Positions 17,255-24,916 of a stretch of 34,442 bases of DNA are shown piece by piece. Under the pieces are notes generated by a model. The model did not search any database and was not told the DNA's origin. It saw only the letters and a program-made list of their open reading frames with translations. The stretch covers positions 1 through 34,442 of the forward strand of contig JAAEZT010000035.1 of assembly GCA_018222765.1 (NCBI GenBank). Reading direction: 5' to 3'. Both the position numbers and the translations under genes were made by a program. The stretch is from a bacterium. Its GTDB lineage: Bacteria > Verrucomicrobiota > Verrucomicrobiia > Verrucomicrobiales > Akkermansiaceae. The number at the start of each line of letters is the position of its first letter. The first letter of the stretch is position 1.

Positions 17255-18157
17255 ATGAGAAAAACGGAACCGAGCGGCCTGCGACGCAGGACAACTTCAT
17301 TACTGACCGCGTTAAGTTTCGTGGTGCTCGCGGTATCGGGCGTGCTGGCATTTTTTCTGCCCTTCTCGATTGAGGTGGTGGGACTGCATGCGCTGATGGG
17401 CTTTGTTTTCGTGGGGCTGATCGGGATCCATCTGTTTAACAATGTGCGTGCCATGAAAGGCTACCTGCGCAGTCGGGCCCTGTGGGTGAGCCTGGCGATT
17501 ACGAGTGCTTTTGGCCTGCTGTTCTATTTTCAACCGGCGCCAATCAAGTCGCTCTTGGGATTGAGCGGAAACTTCGGGCCGGCAATGGAGCGTTTTGAAA
17601 TGTCGGAAGATGGCATGGTCTTCCAATACGCTCCGGCGGCTGAGTATCGCATGGAGTTGAGGGTCAAAACGGGTTCGGCTTATGATTTGCAAAATCCGCC
17701 CCAGGTTGCGATTTGGCTGGAGAACCAGGGAGCGTATCACATCAAGACGCTTCTGACTCCCGAGGGAGAAGGATTGCCCTACTGGGAGTTCAAGCACGCG
17801 GGATGGGAGAGGGCCAAGGCGGAGGCCGGGAAGGAACCGGATGCCGTCTCCGGGCCTACGCCGAATGGCTCTTTCGATCCGGCGGACTATATTCTTCCGG
17901 CAGATGCGGAAAACTCCACGCCCTACAAATTGCTCATCGAAATCAATCAGGCTGACAATGATCAGTCCTCGCTGGTCTATGCGGTGGAGATCGATAACCT
18001 CGATCCGTCGACGTATCAGTTACTTGAGTTGGTGGGCTATCCGAAGCGTGAAGATGAAGATGGAAAAGAAGCGTGGTCGCTCTTCTACGTCGACGCAAGC
18101 GTTGGCTCAGCGCTCGAGTTGATCGACAGCGCGTTGCTCATGATTGATCGGAGATGA
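17255..18157 (+). CDS. DUF4405-like three-helix membrane protein with DUF2271-like extracytoplasmic domain
   Basis: This 300-residue protein begins with three predicted transmembrane helices at about residues 15-35, 41-62 and 76-93. His45 (GLHALMG) and His59 (GIHLFNN) are 14 residues apart in the second helix, a spacing seen in heme-b-binding cytochrome helices and in DUF4405. Residues 115-300 form a soluble domain (YRMELRVKTGSAYDLQNPPQ, then AIWLENQGAYHIKTLLT) that resembles DUF2271, a periplasmic family seen near PepSY and flavin-related redox proteins. This suggests a small membrane redox protein, possibly serving the Tat-exported flavoprotein two genes upstream. That partnership is inferred only from position. 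It follows the sulfatase by four bases, and the next gene starts 41 bases later. Confidence 0.75.
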   Translation: MRKTEPSGLRRRTTSLLTALSFVVLAVSGVLAFFLPFSIEVVGLHALMGFVFVGLIGIHLFNNVRAMKGYLRSRALWVSLAITSAFGLLFYFQPAPIKSLLGLSGNFGPAMERFEMSEDGMVFQYAPAAEYRMELRVKTGSAYDLQNPPQVAIWLENQGAYHIKTLLTPEGEGLPYWEFKHAGWERAKAEAGKEPDAVSGPTPNGSFDPADYILPADAENSTPYKLLIEINQADNDQSSLVYAVEIDNLDPSTYQLLELVGYPKREDEDGKEAWSLFYVDASVGSALELIDSALLMIDRR

Positions 18158-18198
18158 TTGTTGGGAAGAATGAGCGGATGCTCACGTAGAGAAGCGCC

Positions 18199-20874
18199 AT
18201 GAAAGTTCTCTTGGCGTTTCTTTTGTTGATCACCTCTGTGTGGGCGGCGATTCCCCGTCCTTTGGCGGGGCCGGTGCGGGACTTGCGCAAGGAAATCGAC
18301 TTTGAGCGGATCGGGGAATTTCACCTCGGGCCGACTGGAGCGATGGGCTGGATGCATGTCAGCCGTAATTCCATGACCCGTGAGGCGCGGCAGATCTTGA
18401 TCACCAAAGTCGAGCCCGGATGTCCGGCCGAGGGAGTGCTGGCGGAGGGCGATGTGATCCTGGGTATCAACGGAACGCCATTCTCGGGAGATCCTCGCAA
18501 AGCCTTGGGCCGGGCGATTGTAAATGCGGAGACGGAGAAAGAAGGCGGCCAGTTGAAGTTGATTCGTTGGCGTCAACTGGAAGGCACGAAAATGCGAAAA
18601 GGGAAAGAAGAGTCGGTTGTGGTTAAGTTGCCCGTGCTCGGGACGGTCGCTGCGACGACTCCATACAAGTGTGCCAAGTCCGCCCGCATTTTGGATCAGG
18701 CGGTGGCCCGCTTGCTTGAGCAAAAAGATTGGGGAAGATTCGGAGACAAGGCGCTGGCTCTGCTGGCGACGGGTGAGAAGAAATACTATCCCTTGGTGCG
18801 TGATTATCTTCACGCCGCTGATTTTGCAAAACCGGATTTTAAGATTAGCTTGGACGATGGTGGTCTGGTCTGTTGGAGATACGGTTATCACAACCTACTT
18901 CTCACCGAGTATTACCTCGCCACGGGGGACAAGTATGTTCTCCCGGCGATCCGCGAGTATGCCGTTAAGGTTTCCATGGGGCAAAGTAGCGCGGGAACCT
19001 GGGGACACGGCTTCGCGTGGAAGGTAACAAATGATGGCGAAATTCACGGCCGCCTCCGTGGTTACGGTGCGCTCAATCAAGCCGGGCTTCCGTGCTTTCT
19101 TTCGCTCATTCTTGCCAAGAAATGTGGCGTCGAGCATCCCGAGATTGATGATGCCATTGCGCGGGCTTCGCAATTCTTCGAATGCTTCGTCGGTCACGGA
19201 TCGATCGGGTATGGCTTTCATCGACCCAGTCTTGAGATTCATGCCAATGGCAGTAACGGAATGTCAGGGAACGGAAAGAATGGCATCGCAGCAGTCGCCT
19301 TTCGCGTGCTCGAAAAAGAGAACGCCACACGCTTCTTCTCGCGGCTTACGGCGTCGCTCGCGAATACCATGGAGTATGGCCATAGCGGAAATTCCTACAG
19401 TTACTTTTGGGATGTCCTCGGAGCGCATTGCGGAGGTCCGGAATTGGCGACGGCCTTTCTCAAAGAGATCGATTGGTATCATGCCCTAACGAGAAAGCCG
19501 GATGGTCGTTTTGTGTATCAACCGCTTGGAGGGATCTACGGGAAGGGGCTTCTCGATCCCACGGCGGCGCAGGTCCTCATCGCGACGATGCCTCGGCGGG
19601 CGCTCTTCCTTACCGGGAAGGAAATGGGGGAGAAGTCTTTGTTCAAAGCGAAGGAGATTTCGGAAACGATCGCAGCGGGACATTGGCGCTTGGCTGATCC
19701 CGACTCGCTGAGTGCGGGGGAATTGATTTCCAAGTTGGATTGCTGGTCGCCGATGGGGCGGGAGTGGATTGCCAAGCATCTTGCCACCAAGGAAGGGGAC
19801 TTTGTTCCGCGCTTGATCGAGCTACTCAAAAGCAACAAAGCGGAAGTCCGGGCCGGAGCGTGTTCGGCGCTGGGGTATCAGGGTGAGAAAGCTGGCGCGG
19901 CGGTGGATTTACTTGCGAAAGCTCTCACCGATGATCCCGTCGTGGCGATTCCGGCAAGCTACGCGCTGGCCCGGATCAGTAAGCCGGCGGCCAAAGTCAT
20001 GCCGGAGATTTTGCAGGCGATTCTGGATCGAAAAGAAGGCGGCGAGATGCGTCCCATTCATCAGGCTATGGCCTTTGGTTTGGGATACGATGCCGGTCGC
20101 ATTGCTCCGCTTTATTTCGACGGACTTCTTCCCGGTTTGGCCAAGGATGGAAATCCTTTGGAGGGCGTTGATCGCAAGCTCTTGCATCCCGCTTTGGCAA
20201 AACTTCTCAAAGATCCCAGCGGTCGGACTCGTGGCGGTGCCGCTTATGCCTTTGCGCATTTCACCCGCGACGATCTCGCGGCGATGGCCCAGGAAGTCTA
20301 CGACGCCATCACGAAGCCCGCGCCGCACTACCGCATGTTCAGTGATGATGCCCGGCAGCAGGCTCTGACTCTCTTGCTGAAATATCGCATCGCGGAGGGC
20401 ATTCCATTGGCGATTGATTCCCTAGATCTCAAAGATTGGGGTTCTGGGATGCGGTTTCCTCATCGTTGGGAAACACTGAAGGGTTATGGAGGAAACGCGA
20501 AGTCCTACCTTCCCCAGCTGCGGGCCTTGCGTGACGGGTTTAAGGAAGGGAACGAGAATCGCAAGTCGCTCGATGAAGTGATCGCGACGATCGAAAAAGA
20601 TCAAAGCCCTCCCGCTTTGGTTAGTCTGCACGCGCTCGTCGACGAAAAGGTGGCGCGCGATCTAGCCGTGTTTGAGAGCAAGGAACTCGAAGTGACGGCT
20701 TGTCGCTCTCTAATCAAAGAAAGCACGGGCCAGCCGTTTTATCAGGCTGCCTGTCTGCGACGTTTGGTGTCTCTCGAGGGAAAGAAGGCCCGCAAGGATG
20801 TCGAGCAAGCATCGAAGTCAGATGACGAGATTCTTCGCAAGGCTGCGGAACTGCTTCGGCCGGGGGCGAAGTGA
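18199..20874 (+). CDS. Secreted PDZ / DUF6288 / HEAT-repeat protein
   Basis: This 891-residue protein has a signal peptide (residues 1-17). The region to about 130 contains a PDZ domain (EPGCPAEGVLAEGDVILGINGTPFS, 72-96). A central alpha-rich domain of about 350 residues follows, with conserved-looking GYGFHRPSLEIHANGSNG (near 340) and HSGNSYSYFWDV (near 395) segments, matching DUF6288. From about 534 there are HEAT-type repeats (FVPRLIELLKSNKAEVRAG, then AVDLLAKALTDDPVVAIPA). The order PDZ-DUF6288-HEAT is a known architecture in Verrucomicrobiota and Planctomycetota, but its activity is not established. Repeated His/Tyr/Trp in the middle domain could suit an enzyme or a glycan-binding alpha barrel. 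It ends the plus-strand cluster. Confidence 0.88.
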   Translation: MKVLLAFLLLITSVWAAIPRPLAGPVRDLRKEIDFERIGEFHLGPTGAMGWMHVSRNSMTREARQILITKVEPGCPAEGVLAEGDVILGINGTPFSGDPRKALGRAIVNAETEKEGGQLKLIRWRQLEGTKMRKGKEESVVVKLPVLGTVAATTPYKCAKSARILDQAVARLLEQKDWGRFGDKALALLATGEKKYYPLVRDYLHAADFAKPDFKISLDDGGLVCWRYGYHNLLLTEYYLATGDKYVLPAIREYAVKVSMGQSSAGTWGHGFAWKVTNDGEIHGRLRGYGALNQAGLPCFLSLILAKKCGVEHPEIDDAIARASQFFECFVGHGSIGYGFHRPSLEIHANGSNGMSGNGKNGIAAVAFRVLEKENATRFFSRLTASLANTMEYGHSGNSYSYFWDVLGAHCGGPELATAFLKEIDWYHALTRKPDGRFVYQPLGGIYGKGLLDPTAAQVLIATMPRRALFLTGKEMGEKSLFKAKEISETIAAGHWRLADPDSLSAGELISKLDCWSPMGREWIAKHLATKEGDFVPRLIELLKSNKAEVRAGACSALGYQGEKAGAAVDLLAKALTDDPVVAIPASYALARISKPAAKVMPEILQAILDRKEGGEMRPIHQAMAFGLGYDAGRIAPLYFDGLLPGLAKDGNPLEGVDRKLLHPALAKLLKDPSGRTRGGAAYAFAHFTRDDLAAMAQEVYDAITKPAPHYRMFSDDARQQALTLLLKYRIAEGIPLAIDSLDLKDWGSGMRFPHRWETLKGYGGNAKSYLPQLRALRDGFKEGNENRKSLDEVIATIEKDQSPPALVSLHALVDEKVARDLAVFESKELEVTACRSLIKESTGQPFYQAACLRRLVSLEGKKARKDVEQASKSDDEILRKAAELLRPGAK

Positions 20875-20928
20875 TCGAAGGTGCATCAGGTCAGACCCGA
20901 TCAAAAAAGAGCATCTTTGGGGGCTAAA

Positions 20929-20957
20929 TTGCTCTGTCGTGATTTTTTTTGTATGTT
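20929..20957 (+). promoter_or_regulatory. Possible sigma-70 promoter for PEP-CTERM gene
   Basis: TTGCTC at 20929-20934 and TATGTT at 20952-20957 are separated by 17 bases, including a run of eight T. This lies 58 bases before the ATG at 21015. The -10 box matches four of six consensus bases, so the call is tentative. Confidence 0.3.
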
Positions 20958-21014
20958 TCGAACCATATTTGGTATGTCTTAAGAGGTATCCAGTCATTTC
21001 CACCCCATTTCAAA

Positions 21015-21728
21015 ATGAATTCCAGATCCTACTTCGTCTCTCTTTCCGCGCTCGCTCTGATGAGCGTTCCCACCTACGCAGCCGTGATTGCTTCGACGAC
21101 CTTCGACGGGCAAACGATTGCCGGTAATACCGCCTCTGATTTGGGATGGGTCCTCAACGGCGTTGATGACCCCGGAAATATGCCTGCGTTCAATGCGGCT
21201 GCTGCCCCGCAAAACTTGTTCAACGCAAATGCCTTGGTTCAAAACATTTTCATTCCCGGGATCAACGTCGGCAACGGCAATACTTTCTGGACGACCGATG
21301 TTTCACTGACCGTGTCTGCTGGTTCGACCGTGACCCTCACCGATGTGACCTTCAACTCGGTTTCTGTTAATGGAGGACAGGCTGAAAACGTCAATCGACG
21401 AAATGACTACACAGTTTTCCTGTTTAGCCCCTTGAATGGAGTCACCCCGGTCGCCGAAGTGACGGTTGCCGACACGCTAGCCGGGACCGTCGCGGGACAG
21501 CCGTTGGTCACGCTGGACCTCGCCGACACGGCCCTTACTGATGTGGGAACCTACACTCTGCGCATCAAGGGCGGCGACTTCAGCGGCTTAGACGAAACCG
21601 GTAACCACGCCGGGATCAACAATCTCTCGATTAATGGAGACGTCTCATCTATTCCCGAGCCCTCTGCTCTCTTGCTCGGTGGCTTGGGTTTCCTGACTCT
21701 TCTGCGTCGTCGCCGCTCCGGAATTTAA
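21015..21728 (+). CDS. PEP-CTERM sorting-signal protein, beta-rich
   Basis: This 237-residue secreted protein has a signal peptide (residues 1-22, ending PTYA). The end is a full PEP-CTERM anchor: PEPSALLLGG, a hydrophobic helix and RRRRSGI. Such anchors are processed by exosortase in bacteria that make exopolysaccharide. The body is beta-rich, beginning ASTTFDGQTIAGNTASDLGW and containing VSAGSTVTLTDVTFNSVSV, and looks like a jelly-roll or discoidin-like surface domain. The ATG at 21015 is preferred because the upstream in-frame ATG at 20949 adds 22 residues that spoil the signal peptide. The next gene encodes a close paralogue without the PEP-CTERM tail. No exosortase gene is in the window. 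Confidence 0.9.
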   Translation: MNSRSYFVSLSALALMSVPTYAAVIASTTFDGQTIAGNTASDLGWVLNGVDDPGNMPAFNAAAAPQNLFNANALVQNIFIPGINVGNGNTFWTTDVSLTVSAGSTVTLTDVTFNSVSVNGGQAENVNRRNDYTVFLFSPLNGVTPVAEVTVADTLAGTVAGQPLVTLDLADTALTDVGTYTLRIKGGDFSGLDETGNHAGINNLSINGDVSSIPEPSALLLGGLGFLTLLRRRRSGI

Positions 21729-21852
21729 GGAGTTCCAGCTCGGATGCCACCTGAAAGCGGATGGTCTAAATTGTCTGCGAATTCTCAGGTCGTTTGAGTT
21801 TGTGCAAAGGCGGGAAATTCGAGCACAATAAACTCTTCAATATCCACCGGCC

Positions 21853-22773
21853 ATGAATTCCAAAATCTGCTTCTTCCGTTCCACTGCACTCGCTTTCCTT
21901 TCGGCCAATCTTGTTAATGGCGAGACGATCGCTTCGACAACATTTGATGGGCAAACCCTCAACGGGAACACCGCCTCGGATTTGGGCTGGACTCTCAATG
22001 GCGTTGAGGATCCGGGTGAGATGTCCGCCTTTGTTCAAGACAGTGGAAACGCTCAAAACTTATTCAATTCGAACGATTTCAATAAGAATCAATTTGCGCC
22101 TCAAATCAACGTTGGTAATGGGAATACCTGGTGGCGGACTTCCGTCAACCTCACCGTGTCAGCGGGAAGTTCGGTCACCCTGACAGAGGTGAGTTTTGAT
22201 CATTGGTCGTTGAATGCTGGAGGAGTTCAAAACGTCGGGCGGAGATCCGACTTCACCATTACTCTCTACGATCCTACTGATGCTGTTGTAGGGACCGCTT
22301 CGATTCTTGATGTGGCAAATGGCCAACCTCTCACTCCCGCCGGGTCCCCGACCCCTGTGTCGCTGATATTTGCCGTTCCGATTCCGCTGAGTGCACCTGG
22401 GACATACCGCCTCGAAATCGATGGTGGTGAACTCGGAGGTGCTGATGAAACGGGCAACCATGCCGGGTTCGATAATCTCGCAATCATCGGTTCGACCGGC
22501 CCCAGTGTTTCCTTTGCCATCACCGAGCTTGAATACGATCCCAGCGGAGATCCGGGCCCAACAGTGACCCTGACTTGGACCAAGACGGGAGCGGCGTCCT
22601 ACTCTGTTTTTTACTCCTTCGATCTGATCGATTGGGGTGCTGATTTAGATGACAGCGTTTTGCTGGAAAGTGATGAGAATCCTGAAGACGCTGACCAGAT
22701 GACCGTAACGTTTCCGCTAGTCGGCCCGCTGGAGAGCGCACCTGGTGTCTTCTTCCGCGTTGAAGACAACTAG
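21853..22773 (+). CDS. Secreted paralogue of the PEP-CTERM protein with a different C-terminal domain
   Basis: This 306-residue protein has a signal peptide (residues 1-23). Residues 24-215 align along their length with the preceding gene: ASTTFDGQTLNGNTASDLGW, INVGNGNTWW, VSAGSSVTLTEVSFDH and DETGNHAGFDNLAI all have direct counterparts there. Instead of a PEP-CTERM helix, residues 216-306 form a separate beta domain with the pattern YSVFYSFDLIDWGADLDD ... GVFFRVED. That pattern is a recurrent C-terminal module in Verrucomicrobiota surface proteins. The pair therefore looks like a tandem duplication followed by exchange of the terminal domain. The genes are 124 bases apart, so the second may have its own promoter. 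Function is unknown; cell-surface or secreted location is likely. Confidence 0.88.
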   Translation: MNSKICFFRSTALAFLSANLVNGETIASTTFDGQTLNGNTASDLGWTLNGVEDPGEMSAFVQDSGNAQNLFNSNDFNKNQFAPQINVGNGNTWWRTSVNLTVSAGSSVTLTEVSFDHWSLNAGGVQNVGRRSDFTITLYDPTDAVVGTASILDVANGQPLTPAGSPTPVSLIFAVPIPLSAPGTYRLEIDGGELGGADETGNHAGFDNLAIIGSTGPSVSFAITELEYDPSGDPGPTVTLTWTKTGAASYSVFYSFDLIDWGADLDDSVLLESDENPEDADQMTVTFPLVGPLESAPGVFFRVEDN

Positions 22774-22815
22774 CTCGCCAACCTGAGGAGGGGATTCTTC
22801 AGCTCACAATGTGAC

Positions 22816-22889
22816 TGCGAGGAACTTGCTTTTGGCGGAGAGGTCGCTGAAGCCGGGGTTGGCGGAGTGCATGGGGGAGAAAGGGGGTT
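22816..22889 (+). repeat. Interspersed intergenic repeat, copy A
   Basis: One member of the repeat family in this region, starting 43 bases after the stop of the paralogue gene. Conserved parts are GCGAGGAACTTGCTTTTGGC at the left and CATGGGGGAGAAAGGGGGTT at the right, with a GC-rich middle. Confidence 0.85.
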
Positions 22890-22950
22890 ATCCTCTTTCT
22901 CTAACTAGTAGTCCTTTTCACCTTGATTGCCAGAGCCCCGGCAGTGTCTC

Positions 22951-22990
22951 AAAAATACAAAGAGGCGGACTATGATATAGAGCCGCCTCT
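22951..22990 (-). terminator. Rho-independent terminator for the minus-strand gene at 23025
   Basis: Read on the minus strand, an 8-base perfect stem AGAGGCGG/CCGCCTCT (22983-22990 with 22961-22968, loop 14 bases) is followed by TTGTATTTTT. It lies 34 bases beyond the stop of the minus-strand gene. Confidence 0.8.
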
Positions 22991-23024
22991 GAGGTGGGAA
23001 GTGAGCTTCCTTAAAAATATCAAC

Positions 23025-23636
23025 CTATTCGTCTCCTTCTTCGGAGGTTTGGATCCGGAAAAAACGTGCAGTGTTTGAGCCGAGGAATTGACCCGCCTCG
23101 ACATCTTCCCAATTTCTCAAGTCGGTAGACACCTGAAGTTTGACAAACCAATTTTTAGACGGGTCCTCGGTGGGTGGCAGCAGAATGGGAGGAGAGGTGT
23201 TCACTGGCGAAGGTTTGGTAATTTTGTAGCTGATTCGATAAGGTCCTGTGGCGGGACTGTCTGTGGAAAAGGTACTCAAGACAATGTCACAAGGACCCAC
23301 CGCAAGCTGAGAAGGTGGCTCAGATGTGGTCCCGTCACTCATGGTGTTACGTAACCTCGTAGCACGGTCATTGACGACCCACCATCTTTGCCACATCAAA
23401 GACTCTGTCCCTTCAGGTTTGATCTTAATGTTGATCACCGTTCTAGGTGTTCTTGCGTTCGCGCTGATCACTTCAAATAGTTCGCCTTCTTTAAGGCTCA
23501 GAACCGGGACTTCCACGAGGTTAACGCCCTGATCTCGCGTGAAATTACCGTAGATGACTTCACTCGCTTGCAGGCTGCTGAAGGTAATGAAGCTGGCGAG
23601 GATTGCCTTAATTGTCTGAGGTTTGAATATTTTCAT
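23025..23636 (-). CDS. Secreted protein with C-terminal 'STDLxxW' beta module
   Basis: This 203-residue protein starts at the ATG at 23636, which gives a signal peptide (FKPQTIKAILASFITFSSLQA). The longer in-frame start at 23705 would put 23 residues before it. The middle is beta-rich (VIYGNFTRDQGVNLVEVPVL) with a WQRWWVVNDRATRLRN segment. The C-terminal 55 residues, after a proline-rich linker (PPILLPPTEDPSK), carry LQVSTDLRNWEDVEAG...ARFFRIQ. This is the same kind of terminal module as in the protein ending at 22773. Such modules end many secreted Verrucomicrobiota proteins and may serve in surface attachment, which is not proven. It has its own terminator downstream and a repeat upstream. 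Specific function is unknown. Confidence 0.8.
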   Translation of the reverse strand: MKIFKPQTIKAILASFITFSSLQASEVIYGNFTRDQGVNLVEVPVLSLKEGELFEVISANARTPRTVINIKIKPEGTESLMWQRWWVVNDRATRLRNTMSDGTTSEPPSQLAVGPCDIVLSTFSTDSPATGPYRISYKITKPSPVNTSPPILLPPTEDPSKNWFVKLQVSTDLRNWEDVEAGQFLGSNTARFFRIQTSEEGDE

Positions 23637-23721
23637 AAATAGATTCTTTTTGACGTAGATCATCTTTCTGACTCCGCCGCTGGGAAACTGGTCGGTTTTG
23701 CCCATTTAGTCACCTAAATTG

Positions 23722-23799
23722 TCGCCAGGAATTTGCTTTTGGCGGGAAGGTCCAGCAAACAGAGGGTTGGCGTTACTCATGGGAGAGAGAGGGGGTTGG
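23722..23799 (+). repeat. Interspersed intergenic repeat, copy B
   Basis: It lies between two minus-strand genes, 85 bases before the start of one and 23 past the stop of the other. The left part (CCAGGAATTTGCTTTTGGCG) matches copy G almost exactly. The middle is shifted by small insertions or deletions, and the right part keeps GAGAGAGGGGGTTGG. Confidence 0.85.
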
Positions 23800-23821
23800 T
23801 GCGCCAGAATAAACTGGCTGA

Positions 23822-24814
23822 TTAATTAGGATTCCTAGCCGGTTTCACCGGCCCGATATGGGCCATGGCTTTAACACCACCGACAACGAAGTATCCCAAG
23901 GGCTTATCATCCTTGTCCGTAATCAACCAGACATGGCCGGCAAAAGTCTGCTGCGGCCTGCGCTCACCGGACTGCATTTCTCCATACAGCTCATTTTCCT
24001 CTCCCTCAACATACCAGTATTTGACCGCTTTCTTTAAATCATTCTGAAATACGATCCATACCTCCTTGTCGCCGCGGGAACGAGGCAGCGCTTCCCTCGT
24101 CGTGTAAGGAAAGAAGGTCAGCTTGTTGGACTTCAGCACTTTCATCGACTGTTCGTATTCGGCCAACGTTTTCTCAAATTCCTCGTCGTCAACCGGGCCA
24201 ATCTTCTGGAATGCAAACTTGGCTCGAAACACCGGTTTTCCATTCTCTGTCACCTGCATCTTGCCCTTTCCATGACCGTCTTTACCCTGATTACGAATAT
24301 ACCTGACCGAAACTCCGGGGGGCATTGACGGAGCAACAGCTCGGTGATAGTCCCGACCGGTTATGGGATCCGAGTAAACATGTGTTGTTCGTTCGGAACC
24401 GTCAGTAGCGGCATATTGCATTACAAACAGTCCCAGTTGCTCGTCATAGTGAATTTTGGATCGGTATAAGGTTTTTTGGTTCTTATCTTCAAAACGCCCA
24501 ACGATTTCGGCAGCAATTTCCCCGTCAACCATGCGTGCCTGCCAGCTGTCTCGCGTGGCAGTCTGCTCTCCACCTACCGGTCCCATCGTCCCTTTTCCCT
24601 GAAACTTGCCAAGACCCCGCGTTAGGCTTTCCCGAGCCTGCTGGGGCGTCAGCTTCTTATTTGGAAAATCCGGGATCTCCTCATTTTGGTAAACTAGAGC
24701 AGCCACGGGATCGGCAGAAATCTCCGGAACTTCCTGACCTGAAGCACCGATAATCAACATCAACAGGCTGACCACAGCCCCGAGGTAATTCAATTTAGTT
24801 ATTTTCATTTTCAA
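23822..24814 (-). CDS. Secreted protein with von Hippel-Lindau-like beta domain
   Basis: This 330-residue protein has a signal peptide (residues 1-26, ending IIGASG). Residues about 58-205 form a beta-rich domain reminiscent of DUF1579 or lipocalin-like proteins (RGLGKFQGKGTMG, DGEIAAEIVGRF). A helical linker with EEFEKTLAEYEQSMK follows. Residues 250-313 strongly resemble the VHL beta domain (PF01847): WIVFQNDLKKAVKYWYVEGE (253-272), the tyrosine-containing turn LYGEMQSGE, then QQTFAGHVWLITDKDD. These correspond in order to the N, W, G, Y and H-x-W-L positions of VHL. VHL is best known as the eukaryotic HIF-recognition protein; bacterial copies are probably generic protein- or peptide-binding domains. 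The gene is preceded by repeat copy C and stands alone. Confidence 0.82.
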   Translation of the reverse strand: MKMKITKLNYLGAVVSLLMLIIGASGQEVPEISADPVAALVYQNEEIPDFPNKKLTPQQARESLTRGLGKFQGKGTMGPVGGEQTATRDSWQARMVDGEIAAEIVGRFEDKNQKTLYRSKIHYDEQLGLFVMQYAATDGSERTTHVYSDPITGRDYHRAVAPSMPPGVSVRYIRNQGKDGHGKGKMQVTENGKPVFRAKFAFQKIGPVDDEEFEKTLAEYEQSMKVLKSNKLTFFPYTTREALPRSRGDKEVWIVFQNDLKKAVKYWYVEGEENELYGEMQSGERRPQQTFAGHVWLITDKDDKPLGYFVVGGVKAMAHIGPVKPARNPN

Positions 24815-24815
24815 A

Positions 24816-24893
24816 TTGCTGGGAAATTGCGTTTGGTGGGAGGACTTTGAAACTGTCTCTGGACCGGAGGAGAGGGGGGAGAAAGAGAGTTGG
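24816..24893 (+). repeat. Interspersed intergenic repeat, diverged copy C
   Basis: This weakest full-length member lies immediately upstream of the start at 24814. It keeps GGGAAATTGCGTTTGG at the left and GGGGGGAGAAAGAGAGTTGG at the right with little similarity between, but has the same length and orientation as the others. Confidence 0.6.
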
Positions 24894-24916
24894 TTCGTAT
24901 TTTGTTGAGACTATTT

